64,000 nt of DNA from Candidatus Gastranaerophilales bacterium. Lineage in GTDB: Bacteria; Cyanobacteriota; Vampirovibrionia; Gastranaerophilales; Gastranaerophilaceae. The stretch covers positions 62,001 to 126,000 of the forward strand of contig CALURK010000005.1 of assembly GCA_944323165.1 (NCBI GenBank). The letters run 5' to 3'. The notes below the pieces were generated by a model. That model was not told where the DNA came from. It saw only the letters and a list, made by a program, of their open reading frames with translations, and made no database searches. Below, in pieces: positions 32,727 to 41,003 of this stretch. A program made the translations under genes and the position numbers. Position 1 is the first letter of the stretch; every line of letters starts with the position of its first letter.

Positions 32727-34349
32727 ATGAAATATTCTGAATATTCGGTTGTAATAATTGGGAGTGGCTCAGCAGGGTTATATGCTGCGCTGAAGATATC
32801 ACAACAAATAAATTTGCCAGATGGAATCTTAATAATAACAAAGTCCTTTTTAGGTGATAGTAATTCAATGTACGCTCAAGGTGGAATTGTAGGCGTTCTT
32901 CATCAAAATCCTGCCGATAATGTGAATAAGCACGTTTCAGATACATTGGTAGCCGGTGCTGGATTAAGCGATAAGAGCGCTGTGGAATATATATCTCAGG
33001 CATCAGATGAGGTAATAAATGATTTAATAGATTCCGGGGTAAGTTTTGATAGAGATCCAAATGGTGAATTAACTTTTACTTTGGAAGCTGCTCATAGTGT
33101 AAGAAGAATTTTGCATTCTGGAGGTGACGCAACAGGAAAGGGCATTACACAAGCTTTATGTGATTTAGTAAGGAAAGATGAGCATATAAGTGTAATGGAG
33201 GATGCTATAGCTGTAGAGTTATTGGTAGATTCTGACAAAGAATGTAAGGGTGTTATTGTATATAATGAATTAACAGGTGAGCATGAGATTGTCTATACAT
33301 CTGCTTTAGTACTGGCTACAGGAGGTTTAGGGCAGCTTTATAAATATACAACAAATCCGGAATGTGCAACTGGCGATGGTATAGATTTGGCATATAATGC
33401 CGGTGCCATAATCCAAGATATGGAATTTATACAATTCCATCCAACAGCTTTGGCGCTTAGTCCTAATAGTAAAGATAGATTTTTGATATCAGAAGCAGTT
33501 CGTGGTGAGGGAGCAAAATTAGTAAATAATCATGGTGATGAATTTATGTCAAAGTATCATGATAAAAGAGAGTTGGCACCTCGTGATATAGTTACAAGAG
33601 CAATATATAAGGAAATGGGTAAGGAGCATAAGTATAATGTATTTTTAAATGCATCAATGATTGATTCAATGAAACTTACGAAAAGATTTCCAACTATTTC
33701 AAAACGCTGCCTTGAAAATGGTATAGATATATCAAAAAAACCAATTCCTGTAGCTCCTGCTGCTCATTACAGTATGGGTGGAATTAAGGCAACTGTAGAG
33801 GGCAGAACATCTTTAAGGGGATTATATGCAATAGGAGAATGCGCTTCTACAGGCTTGCATGGTGCAAATCGTTTAGCTAGTAATTCTTTGCTTGAGTGTG
33901 TTGTATGTGCTTACGAGTTGGCAGATTATTTGTCTTTTGCAAATCTGACTACTCCAAATAAAATAGACGATAATATAAGAAAAACTATAGAAATATATTC
34001 TCAACCAATAAGTGATGTCGATTATGATATTCAAGCATTAAAATTAAAGTTAAAAGATATAATGTGGAATAATGTAGGTATAATTCGTTCCGAGGAGGGC
34101 TTATTGTCTGCAAAAAGGCAGATAGAGTCTTTGCGAGAGTCATTTAAACGCACGAGAAAATGTTTAAATAGAGATGAATATGAATATCGCAATATGTTAA
34201 CAGTTTCTGAATTAATAATAAACAGTGCTCTTCAGAGAAAAGAATCAAGAGGTGCTCATTGCCGCTCGGATTATCCGGAAAAATCAGAAATTGCAAGTCA
34301 CACAAATATTATTAAAAAGTTTGAAAGGAAAGCAGAGTATGTTAAATAA
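32727..34349 (+). CDS. nadB: L-aspartate oxidase
   Basis: NadB oxidises L-aspartate to iminoaspartate, the first step of de novo NAD synthesis. The 540 residues have the Rossmann FAD motif IIGSGSAGLYAAL, the SMYAQGGIVGVLH active-site stretch, THILATGG-like LVLATGGLGQLY, FIQFHPTAL, VRGEGAKLVN and APAAHYSMGGIKATVEGRTSLRGLYAIGECA (in parts). Close to family length. It overlaps nadC by 11 bases. nadA, the quinolinate synthase needed between them, is not in the window. Confidence 0.96.
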   Translation: MKYSEYSVVIIGSGSAGLYAALKISQQINLPDGILIITKSFLGDSNSMYAQGGIVGVLHQNPADNVNKHVSDTLVAGAGLSDKSAVEYISQASDEVINDLIDSGVSFDRDPNGELTFTLEAAHSVRRILHSGGDATGKGITQALCDLVRKDEHISVMEDAIAVELLVDSDKECKGVIVYNELTGEHEIVYTSALVLATGGLGQLYKYTTNPECATGDGIDLAYNAGAIIQDMEFIQFHPTALALSPNSKDRFLISEAVRGEGAKLVNNHGDEFMSKYHDKRELAPRDIVTRAIYKEMGKEHKYNVFLNASMIDSMKLTKRFPTISKRCLENGIDISKKPIPVAPAAHYSMGGIKATVEGRTSLRGLYAIGECASTGLHGANRLASNSLLECVVCAYELADYLSFANLTTPNKIDDNIRKTIEIYSQPISDVDYDIQALKLKLKDIMWNNVGIIRSEEGLLSAKRQIESLRESFKRTRKCLNRDEYEYRNMLTVSELIINSALQRKESRGAHCRSDYPEKSEIASHTNIIKKFERKAEYVK

Positions 34350-35169
34350 ATTCTTTATAGAAGAACACATAAAAAATGCCTTAAATGAGGATATTGGTTT
34401 TGGGGATATAACAACTGATTATTTAACAGAAGAAAGCGATACTTTGAAATGTTCCTTAAATACTCGTGTAGATGGTATTTTTTGCGGAAGAGATGTTTTT
34501 GAAACCGTGTTTAAAATATTATGTCCAGAAATTGATATTAAATTTTATTTTAAGGATGGCGATAAGATAAAAATGGGTGACAAAATAGCTGATTTAAGCG
34601 GTTCTGCAAAGTATATATTAATGGGTGAGAGAACAGCTTTGAATTATGTTCAAAGGATGAGCGGTATCGCGACAGAAACCAATAAATACCAAAGTGCCAT
34701 AGGTGAATATAAAGCAAAAATTGTTGATACAAGGAAAACTACTCCAGGTTTTAGAGCTTTTGAGAAGTATTCTGTAAAAATGGGCGGAGGAAGTTTGCAT
34801 AGGTTTAATTTAGCGGATTGTGCGATGATAAAAGATAATCATATTAAATTTGCCGGTTCATTGACGAAAGCTATTCAAAAGCTAAAAATGAATATATCTC
34901 ACGCACATAAAATAGAGGTAGAGTGTGATTCTTTAGATCAAGTGAAAGAGGCTTTATCTTGTGGTGTAGATATAATAATGTTGGATAATATGGATTTGGA
35001 AACTATGCGAAAGGGCGTAAATTTGATAAATGGTGCCGCAATAGTAGAAGCAAGCGGTAATGTAAAATTAGATACAGTAAGAGAAATTGCTTCGACGGGA
35101 GTAGATATAATTTCATCGAGTGCCATAGTAGCCAAAGCTCCAACGTTAGATTTAGGGCTAGATATGTAG
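34339..35169 (+). CDS. nadC: Nicotinate-nucleotide pyrophosphorylase (quinolinate phosphoribosyltransferase)
   Basis: NadC converts quinolinate and PRPP to nicotinate mononucleotide. Conserved parts: ALNEDIGFGDITTDYL, GERTALNYVQRMSGIAT, VDTRKTTPGFRAFEKYSVKMGGG (in parts), HRFNLADCAMIKDNH, VECDSL and EASGNVKLDTVREIASTGVD. The ATG at 34339 overlaps the end of nadB and gives 276 residues, the normal length; a 38-codon in-frame extension is the nadB coding region read out of frame. Confidence 0.95.
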   Translation: MLNKFFIEEHIKNALNEDIGFGDITTDYLTEESDTLKCSLNTRVDGIFCGRDVFETVFKILCPEIDIKFYFKDGDKIKMGDKIADLSGSAKYILMGERTALNYVQRMSGIATETNKYQSAIGEYKAKIVDTRKTTPGFRAFEKYSVKMGGGSLHRFNLADCAMIKDNHIKFAGSLTKAIQKLKMNISHAHKIEVECDSLDQVKEALSCGVDIIMLDNMDLETMRKGVNLINGAAIVEASGNVKLDTVREIASTGVDIISSSAIVAKAPTLDLGLDM

Positions 35170-35178
35170 TATTGAAAT

Positions 35179-35442
35179 TTAAGATTTTCGAATTTTGCTT
35201 AATTCGTTATCTAATTCCCTTTTTTGGTTCTTAATATCTTGTAGATCCATGTCAAGATCGTGAACTTGGTTTTTGATTTGTGATAATTCATTATTAAGTT
35301 CTCGTTTTTCATCCCTGATTTTATTGGTTTCATTGTCCAGTTCGCGTTTTTGGTTTTCAATATCACGTTCTTCTTGGGCAAAAGAGCTTCTAAAATTTAC
35401 ATATGGTTTATAGTTATAATTATTAAGAGCAAATATTTTCAT
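35179..35442 (-). CDS. Small coiled-coil protein with four 14-residue repeats
   Basis: An 87-residue protein. After MKIFALNNYNYKPYVNFRSS the sequence is four near-perfect 14-residue units: NQKRELDNETNKIR, DEKRELNNELSQIK, NQVHDLDMDLQDIK and NQKRELDNELSKIR, ending KS. This is a textbook two-heptad coiled coil repeat. I put the start at the ATG 35442, which has GGAGG just upstream; an ATG five codons earlier would place that ribosome binding site inside the gene. No signal peptide. Function unknown. The N-terminal Asn/Phe stretch recalls the protein at 1035-1442. Confidence 0.75.
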   Translation of the reverse strand: MKIFALNNYNYKPYVNFRSSFAQEERDIENQKRELDNETNKIRDEKRELNNELSQIKNQVHDLDMDLQDIKNQKRELDNELSKIRKS

Positions 35443-35548
35443 AAGACCTCCATACAATAATTAAAACATCTAAATAAAAAATTTGCTAAAGGTATCTTAA
35501 AAAAAATAAAAAAATATATTAATATGATAGAATAAGTTATAGGCATAC

Positions 35549-35622
35549 CTCCTTGTAGCTCAGATGGATAGAGTGCAGGTTTCCGAAGCCTGAGGTCATG
35601 GGTTCAATTCCCATCAAGGAGG
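35549..35622 (+). tRNA. trnR: tRNA-Arg (anticodon CCG)
   Basis: A 74-base cloverleaf: acceptor CTCCTTG/CAAGGAG, D stem GCTC/GAGT, anticodon stem CAGGT/GCCTG with loop TTCCGAA (CCG at 35583-35585), T arm ATGGG TTCAATT CCCAT, discriminator G. The 3' CCA is not encoded. It stands alone upstream of the GGDEF gene. Confidence 0.97.
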
Positions 35623-35684
35623 TTTTAAATATGTATAAAATATGTTATACTTTAAGAGTTACTTGGAATTAGAGGAATACGCCT

Positions 35685-37577
35685 GTGGGCTTTTTTGATA
35701 GTATTAAAAATTTTAAACATAAGATTGATCAAGTAGAATCCACTGTATATACAGGGAAACAGTCATTACTGGAGGTTTATGAAATTAATGCAAAGCTAGA
35801 AGCCGAAATTGCTCTAAGAACACGAGAATTAGACAGAGCTAACAGGCAAATGCTTACGTTACAGCATATTTGGGATATGATGAATTCATCTAAACCTCTT
35901 TCTAGTGTATTAAATGCCATAGTAAATAGTTTGCAGGGCGAATTGGGTTATTTATACAGTTTTATAGTGAAAGAAAAGGCTGATAATAATGGTATATATT
36001 TGCAAGTTGTAGCTTCTTCAAGAGATGATTTAGATACAAAATTTTGGGAAAATTTTAAGTGTAATGTTTCAGATTTTCGTATGAATTTTCCAGATATTCC
36101 GGAATTAAGAAATGCTGTTAAAAATAATCAGATATATCAGTCTGTAAATTTAGAAGATTTGGTTTGTGGATTTGTTCCTCAATTTGATAAAAAAAGAGTA
36201 GAAGAGTTCTTGCGAAACGCAAAAATGCGATCATACATCTTGGTACCATTGAAGTCTAAGCAAACTCATTTTGGCTCTTTATTAGTATTTTCATCAAGGG
36301 AACGAGTAAGTGAAAGTGAATTAAATTTTTTAAGTTTATTTGCGAAACAAATAGAACTTGCTATAACTATCGCAGACTTATTTGAAGCTGTAAAAGAGCA
36401 AGCAATTACAGATGGAATGACTGGGTTGTATAATAGACGTTATTTTGAAGAATTTATAAAAAAAGAAGTTATAAGGTCAAATCGTCAAAACCAAAAATTT
36501 ACAGTAATAGGCTTGGATTTAGACCATTTAAAGCAAATAAATGATACTTATGGGCACAATTACGGTGATATTGCTATAAAAGCTATAGCAGAGGTTTTGA
36601 AAAACAATGCTCGTTCTATAGATGTTGCAGCCAGAATGGGGGGCGAAGAGTTTAATATATTACTTCCGGGTGTAGATTCAGCCGGTGGCTGTATAGCAGC
36701 GGAACGTATTAGAAAAGCTATAGAATCTGTAGAATTAGATAAAATTGGGCATATAACAGCAAGTTTAGGTGTTGCAACTTATTTAGAGCATACTGACGAT
36801 ATTGAAGAATTGTTGGAAATTACTGATAGAGCCATGTATGAGTCAAAAAGAAATGGACGAAATCGCGTAACAATTGCACGACCTGCTTATGAAACTTCTT
36901 GGCAGGAAATTGCTGTAAATACTTTCCTAGATATTTTGGAGAAGCACAGAATTCCTGTAGATGAAACTACATCTAAACTATTAACAAAAAAATTAGAAGG
37001 AATGAATATAAATAATACAAAGCTTTATCAAGTTGCGGATAGTCTTATTTCTACGTATAATCCAGAGCATATAGAAGGAAGCGTTAAGAAAAAAGTTGAA
37101 TTAGCAACTCTTTTGGCAAAACGTTTTGAATTATCTAAAGATGCGGCTGATAAGCTAAAAATAGCAATTTTGCTATATGATATAGGAAATACGATGCTTC
37201 CTAGGGAAATTTTAAGGAAAAAGGAACCTTTAACAGAAGAAGATAAGGCTTCAATAAAGCAGCATCCAATAATCGCAGCCAGAGAAATTTTAAGGCCAAT
37301 ATCAAATATAGTAGATGTTATACCAATAATTGAAAAACATCACGAAAATTGGAACGGAACCGGATATCCTGCAAATTTGGCAGGCGATGATATTCCAATT
37401 GAATCTCAGATTATATTAATAATAGATTCGTACTTTGCTTTATTAGAGAAACGTCCATATAGAGAGGCAATGTCAAAGTCTGATGCAATTGCGTTAATAG
37501 AACAGGATATAAATAAAAAATGGAGTGAAAAGCTTGCTCAGGAATTTATTGCAATAGTGAAGAATGATTTAGATTAG
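35685..37577 (+). CDS. GAF-GGDEF-HD-GYP hybrid signalling protein
   Basis: A 630-residue protein combining cyclic-di-GMP synthesis and hydrolysis folds. Order: coiled coil (about 10-70), GAF-like domain (about 75-230), GGDEF domain (about 240-400) with the intact active motif RMGGEEF (near residue 318) and LDLDHLKQINDTYGHNYGD, and an HD-GYP domain (about 430-620). In the latter the catalytic HD is changed to YD (LLYDIGNTM, near residue 497) while HHENWNGTGYPANL keeps GYP. This suggests an active diguanylate cyclase with a sensory or inactive phosphodiesterase domain (inference). It starts with GTG, after AGAGGAAT. Confidence 0.92.
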   Translation: MGFFDSIKNFKHKIDQVESTVYTGKQSLLEVYEINAKLEAEIALRTRELDRANRQMLTLQHIWDMMNSSKPLSSVLNAIVNSLQGELGYLYSFIVKEKADNNGIYLQVVASSRDDLDTKFWENFKCNVSDFRMNFPDIPELRNAVKNNQIYQSVNLEDLVCGFVPQFDKKRVEEFLRNAKMRSYILVPLKSKQTHFGSLLVFSSRERVSESELNFLSLFAKQIELAITIADLFEAVKEQAITDGMTGLYNRRYFEEFIKKEVIRSNRQNQKFTVIGLDLDHLKQINDTYGHNYGDIAIKAIAEVLKNNARSIDVAARMGGEEFNILLPGVDSAGGCIAAERIRKAIESVELDKIGHITASLGVATYLEHTDDIEELLEITDRAMYESKRNGRNRVTIARPAYETSWQEIAVNTFLDILEKHRIPVDETTSKLLTKKLEGMNINNTKLYQVADSLISTYNPEHIEGSVKKKVELATLLAKRFELSKDAADKLKIAILLYDIGNTMLPREILRKKEPLTEEDKASIKQHPIIAAREILRPISNIVDVIPIIEKHHENWNGTGYPANLAGDDIPIESQIILIIDSYFALLEKRPYREAMSKSDAIALIEQDINKKWSEKLAQEFIAIVKNDLD

Positions 37578-37589
37578 TCAGGTGGGTTG

Positions 37590-38105
37590 ATGATTGAGCT
37601 TTTAATATTATTTCAATTAAATCGTAAAGTCTTAACAATGTACGGCGTTTCCAAAGAAATAAGAAATTCCTTTTCTGTATTAACAACTCCAAGTTATGGA
37701 ACTATAAAGCCGGCTTTAAATCGTTTGGAAGAGGGTGGTTTTGTTAAAACTCAAAAGACAATGTCAAAAGGCGGGCGTCCTTCGACTTACTATTCAATTA
37801 CAAATTCGGGAATAAATGAGCTAAAGAACTTAATTTTAACACCGCCGCAGGAAAATCCAATACAGTTTTTACCTACTGCGCGTATAAAGTTGGCTTGTTC
37901 TGATGTTCTTGATGATGAACAGAGAAACAAGCTATTTAATCAATTAAAAGTAAAAGCTGAGAGTATACTTATAGATACACAAAATATAATTTCGTCAAAA
38001 GACTTGTCTTTTTATCCAAGAATGGTTTTTGATAATTTGATATGTGAATATAAGAATTTCATCTCATTAGTAGAAGGTTTTGAATATGCCGGCAATCGTA
38101 AGTAG
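37590..38105 (+). CDS. PadR-family transcriptional regulator
   Basis: A 171-residue winged-helix regulator. The N-terminal PadR domain reads ELLILFQLNRKVLTMYGVSKEI, SYGTIKPALNRLEEGGFVKTQK and GGRPSTYYSITNSGINEL; the rest is a helical dimerisation region. PadR proteins usually repress efflux or stress genes, often their neighbours. I prefer the ATG at 37590 (AGGTGGG upstream) over the TTG one codon earlier. It overlaps the next gene by 20 bases and follows the GGDEF gene by 12. Confidence 0.9.
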   Translation: MIELLILFQLNRKVLTMYGVSKEIRNSFSVLTTPSYGTIKPALNRLEEGGFVKTQKTMSKGGRPSTYYSITNSGINELKNLILTPPQENPIQFLPTARIKLACSDVLDDEQRNKLFNQLKVKAESILIDTQNIISSKDLSFYPRMVFDNLICEYKNFISLVEGFEYAGNRK

Positions 38106-39354
38106 TGTTTCAAAAGGTTCGATAGCGGAAGAATTAGAAATCTCTGAAGGAGATATTCTTTTATCTATAGATGGTAATAAATTACAGGATATGATAGATT
38201 ACCGTTTTATGGTAAAAAGTGAATTTTTAACAATAGAAATACAAAAAATAGATGGTGAAATAGAAGAGATTGAAATTGAAAAAGATTATGATGAAGATCT
38301 GGGTATAGTATTTGAAAGTGCTGTATTTGACAAAATAAAACCTTGTCTTAACAATTGTATATTTTGTTTTGTGGCTCAACAACCTAAAGGTTTAAGAAAA
38401 ACATTGTACATAAAAGATGATGATTATAGATTATCGTATTTGCAAGGAACATATATAACGACTACTAATCTCACAGATGCGGACAAAGAAAGAATCTCAA
38501 AAATGCACTTAGGTCCTTTTTATATATCAGTACATACTACAAATCCAGAGTTACGGGTTAAAATGCTAAGGAATCCTAATGCCGCAAAAATTATGGATAA
38601 TCTGAATTGGTTTAAATCTAACGAAATACCTTTTCATGTACAAATTGTTTTGTGTCCTGGATATAATGACGGCAAAGAACTTGAGCGTACTCTAAGTGAT
38701 TTGGAAGGCTTAGGTGAATCACTGTTATCTGTTGCCATAGTTCCTGTTGGGGTAACTCAATTCCGTGATAATGTTCTAAAGACGGTTGATTCTGAAATTG
38801 CAAAAAAAACAATAGAAATAGCTTCAAAATTCCCTAAAGTATGTTGCTCCGATGAATTTTTCCTTCTTGCTGGCAAAGATATTCCAAGTTCAGATTATTA
38901 CGGAAATTTCTCTCAACTAGATGACGGGGTCGGGGCATTAAGATTAATAATGGACGATTTTGATAAGCTTAAGCTACCAGGAAAGCTTTCTAAGAATTTG
39001 AGCTTAACTTTTGCTTGCTCCGTGGCAGCAGAATCAGCATTTAGCTATATTGCATCCAAACTAAATAAAATAACGAATTTAACGGTTTATGTAAAGCCTG
39101 TAAAATCAACTTATTGGGGTGCAAATATTACAGTTGCTGGACTAATAACTTCCGGGGATCTGATTAATACTATAAAAAATGTAGATTCAGATTATATAAT
39201 AGTTCCTTCTATAATGCTAAAACCTTATTCTGATTTGTTTTTAGATGGGGTATCTTTGTCTAATGTTATAAAAGTTACAAAGAAAAATCTTTTTGTCGCA
39301 AAAGACAATTATTCAGTAAGAGAAGTTATTAATCTGATAGAGAAGTGTGTATAA
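38086..39354 (+). CDS. PDZ, radical SAM-like and DUF512 domain protein
   Basis: A 422-residue protein of the DUF512 family. The N-terminal PDZ-like domain (VSKGSIAEELEISEGDILLSIDG) is followed by a radical SAM-type cysteine motif CLNNCIFCFVAQQPKGLRKTLYIKDDDYRLSYLQGTYIT (in parts; CxxxCxxC cluster), then the DUF512 region with FHVQIVLCPGYNDGKEL, CCSDEFFLLAGKDIPSSDYYGNFSQL (in parts). It is found in Cyanobacteria and Firmicutes with no proven reaction. I chose the ATG at 38086, with AGAAGG eight bases upstream, over the TTG at 38080. It is translationally coupled to padR. Confidence 0.92.
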   Translation: MPAIVSSVSKGSIAEELEISEGDILLSIDGNKLQDMIDYRFMVKSEFLTIEIQKIDGEIEEIEIEKDYDEDLGIVFESAVFDKIKPCLNNCIFCFVAQQPKGLRKTLYIKDDDYRLSYLQGTYITTTNLTDADKERISKMHLGPFYISVHTTNPELRVKMLRNPNAAKIMDNLNWFKSNEIPFHVQIVLCPGYNDGKELERTLSDLEGLGESLLSVAIVPVGVTQFRDNVLKTVDSEIAKKTIEIASKFPKVCCSDEFFLLAGKDIPSSDYYGNFSQLDDGVGALRLIMDDFDKLKLPGKLSKNLSLTFACSVAAESAFSYIASKLNKITNLTVYVKPVKSTYWGANITVAGLITSGDLINTIKNVDSDYIIVPSIMLKPYSDLFLDGVSLSNVIKVTKKNLFVAKDNYSVREVINLIEKCV

Positions 39355-39471
39355 AGATTGTATATTAAATATAAGTAGGTTGGGTAATATACTATAAAGC
39401 GGGTGTATTATTTAATATTGGAGTAGGGGACAAAGAGAAAATATACTACCCAGATAGGAGGATTTATTAAA

Positions 39472-40161
39472 ATGAGTACAGCCGCAGTAAGTGCAGAGAA
39501 GAAAACGATTAGCGTAATTATTATTGAAGATTTCAAGTTAACCCGTGTGGGCTTGAGATGTGCACTAAATTCTAATGAGGATATAAAGGTCGTTGCTGAA
39601 AGTGATAATGCAATTGATGGTCTAAAATTAATAGAGCAATACTCCCCTAATATAGTTCTTATGGATTTAGGTCTTGCCGGCATGAATGGTATTGAAGCTA
39701 CTGTAAAAGTTAAAGAAATGAATAAAGACATAAAAGTTATTGCACTAACTTCTCACGATAGAGAAGAAGAGGTTATAGCAGCCTTATCTTCAGGAGCAAT
39801 GGCTTATTGCCTAAAAGATATAGATCCGACAAAATTAGCGGATGTTATTCGTGATGTAAATAATGGGGTTTGTTGGTTAGATCCAGTTATTGCAAGAAAG
39901 GTTTTGGATTCTTTCCCTAAGCAAGAAACTTTAGGAATTTTAAAAGACAAATCCTCAGAAGAAGGCAGAGTGCCTCTTACAGAAAGAGAATTTGAAGTTC
40001 TTAAACATTTAGTAGAAGGTAAAAGCAATACTGAGATTGCCAAAGAACTTATAGTAAGTGTTCATACCGCAAAAGCACACGTGTGTTCTATCCTACAGAA
40101 AATGTGTGTAAATGATCGAGTTCAAGCCGCGGTAAAAGCAGTTAAAGAAGGCTTGGTGTGA
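39472..40161 (+). CDS. NarL/FixJ-family response regulator
   Basis: A 229-residue two-component regulator paralogous to the one at 6334-6984. Receiver: IIEDFKLTRVGLRCAL, phospho-acceptor in LMDLGLAGMNGIEAT, ALTSH and YCLKDI. Output: LTEREFEVLKHLVEGKSNTEIAKEL and VHTAKAHVCSILQKM. An AGGAGG ribosome binding site lies 12 bases upstream. The 117-base leader holds GGGTAATATAC and ATATACTACCC-like arms that could form a long-range hairpin. No kinase is adjacent. A terminator follows. Confidence 0.93.
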   Translation: MSTAAVSAEKKTISVIIIEDFKLTRVGLRCALNSNEDIKVVAESDNAIDGLKLIEQYSPNIVLMDLGLAGMNGIEATVKVKEMNKDIKVIALTSHDREEEVIAALSSGAMAYCLKDIDPTKLADVIRDVNNGVCWLDPVIARKVLDSFPKQETLGILKDKSSEEGRVPLTEREFEVLKHLVEGKSNTEIAKELIVSVHTAKAHVCSILQKMCVNDRVQAAVKAVKEGLV

Positions 40162-40173
40162 GTTTTTATGTAT

Positions 40174-40204
40174 CAAGGCAGTATTATAATTACTGCCTTG
40201 TTTT
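40174..40204 (+). terminator. Terminator after the response regulator
   Basis: Ten-bp stem CAAGGCAGTA / TACTGCCTTG with a seven-base loop, followed by TTTTG. Confidence 0.88.
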
Positions 40205-40220
40205 GTATTCTGAGTATTTA

Positions 40221-40229
40221 TGCTAAAAT
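40221..40229 (+). promoter_or_regulatory. Extended -10 promoter of the CooC-like gene
   Basis: TGCTAAAAT is an extended -10 element 22 bases upstream of the TTG start and directly downstream of the terminator at 40174-40204; an AGAGGA ribosome binding site lies between. A poor -35 (TTGTAT at 40203-40208) is spaced 15 bases away. Confidence 0.45.
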
Positions 40230-40250
40230 CAAAAAAAGAGGATTACGATT

Positions 40251-41003
40251 TTGGCAATAAAAATAGCAATAACAGGAAAAAGCGGGAGTGGTAAAACAAC
40301 AATAACTAAAGCTTTGTTGAAAAATATACAGGATAGATTCCCGGAAAAATCAATATTACTTTTTGATAATGATTTAACAAGTGAATTAGCTCATTCTTAT
40401 GGTTTAGATATAAGAAATACAATTTACGGTATACGAAGCGGAAAGCACGAATATAAAACAGGTATACCGGAAGGTATGACAAAACACGAATATATAGAAT
40501 GGGCAATGGAAGATATTTTGGTGTCATTATCAGACAATGTTGATATTATAGTGTCTTGGTTTGTTGGTGCGAAGGATTGCAGATGTCCAATAACTGCTCA
40601 AATAAATGATGCTTGTCAAAGGTTGATTGAACGTTATGATTTTGTGATTTTTGATTGTGAATTTGATTTGAAATACTTAAATCAACTAGTTGATACAAAT
40701 ATAGATTTGGCAATAATTGTTACGAATCCTACAATAGATTCGTTGCATTTAGCAAAACGAATTTCAGAATTTTCTGCAAAATACGCTGCTGGTGGGCAGC
40801 TTGGTATTGTCGTAAACAAGGTTAATAAAGAAAATATGAATAATATATATGAGCAGCTAAAAGATAGTGAAACTGATATAATAGGTACAATACCATTTGA
40901 TGACGCTTTAAAAGAAGGTAAACTGGATAGAAACTCAGAAGTTGTTTCAGAGGCTGTAAACCAGTTCTATTTTAGACTAAATCTTCCTCAGGAGAATAAA
41001 TGA
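40251..41003 (+). CDS. CooC/ParA-like P-loop ATPase
   Basis: A 250-residue SIMIBI-class ATPase. Walker A is GKSGSGKTT (residues 8-16), the switch region is DFVIFDCEFDLKYLNQLVD, and a nucleotide-specific VVNKVNK motif follows. The layout resembles CooC and other metal-centre insertion ATPases more than the DNA-partitioning ParA, but the deviant Walker KGG.GKT is absent. CRCP in AKDCRCPIT could bind a metal. No carbon monoxide dehydrogenase lies nearby. The gene begins with TTG after AGAGGA and its stop overlaps the folD start, linking it to one-carbon metabolism (inference). Confidence 0.8.
   Translation: MAIKIAITGKSGSGKTTITKALLKNIQDRFPEKSILLFDNDLTSELAHSYGLDIRNTIYGIRSGKHEYKTGIPEGMTKHEYIEWAMEDILVSLSDNVDIIVSWFVGAKDCRCPITAQINDACQRLIERYDFVIFDCEFDLKYLNQLVDTNIDLAIIVTNPTIDSLHLAKRISEFSAKYAAGGQLGIVVNKVNKENMNNIYEQLKDSETDIIGTIPFDDALKEGKLDRNSEVVSEAVNQFYFRLNLPQENK

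Noticed and set aside
32710-33060. 116-residue minus-strand frame inside nadB
   Set aside because: Leu/His/Arg-rich composition typical of an antisense frame; nadB motifs lie on the other strand.
39361-39471. Riboswitch or attenuator before the third response regulator
   Set aside because: GGGTAATATAC and ATATACTACCC could pair over a distance of about 75 bases with mismatches, but there is no T run or conserved element to support a regulatory RNA.
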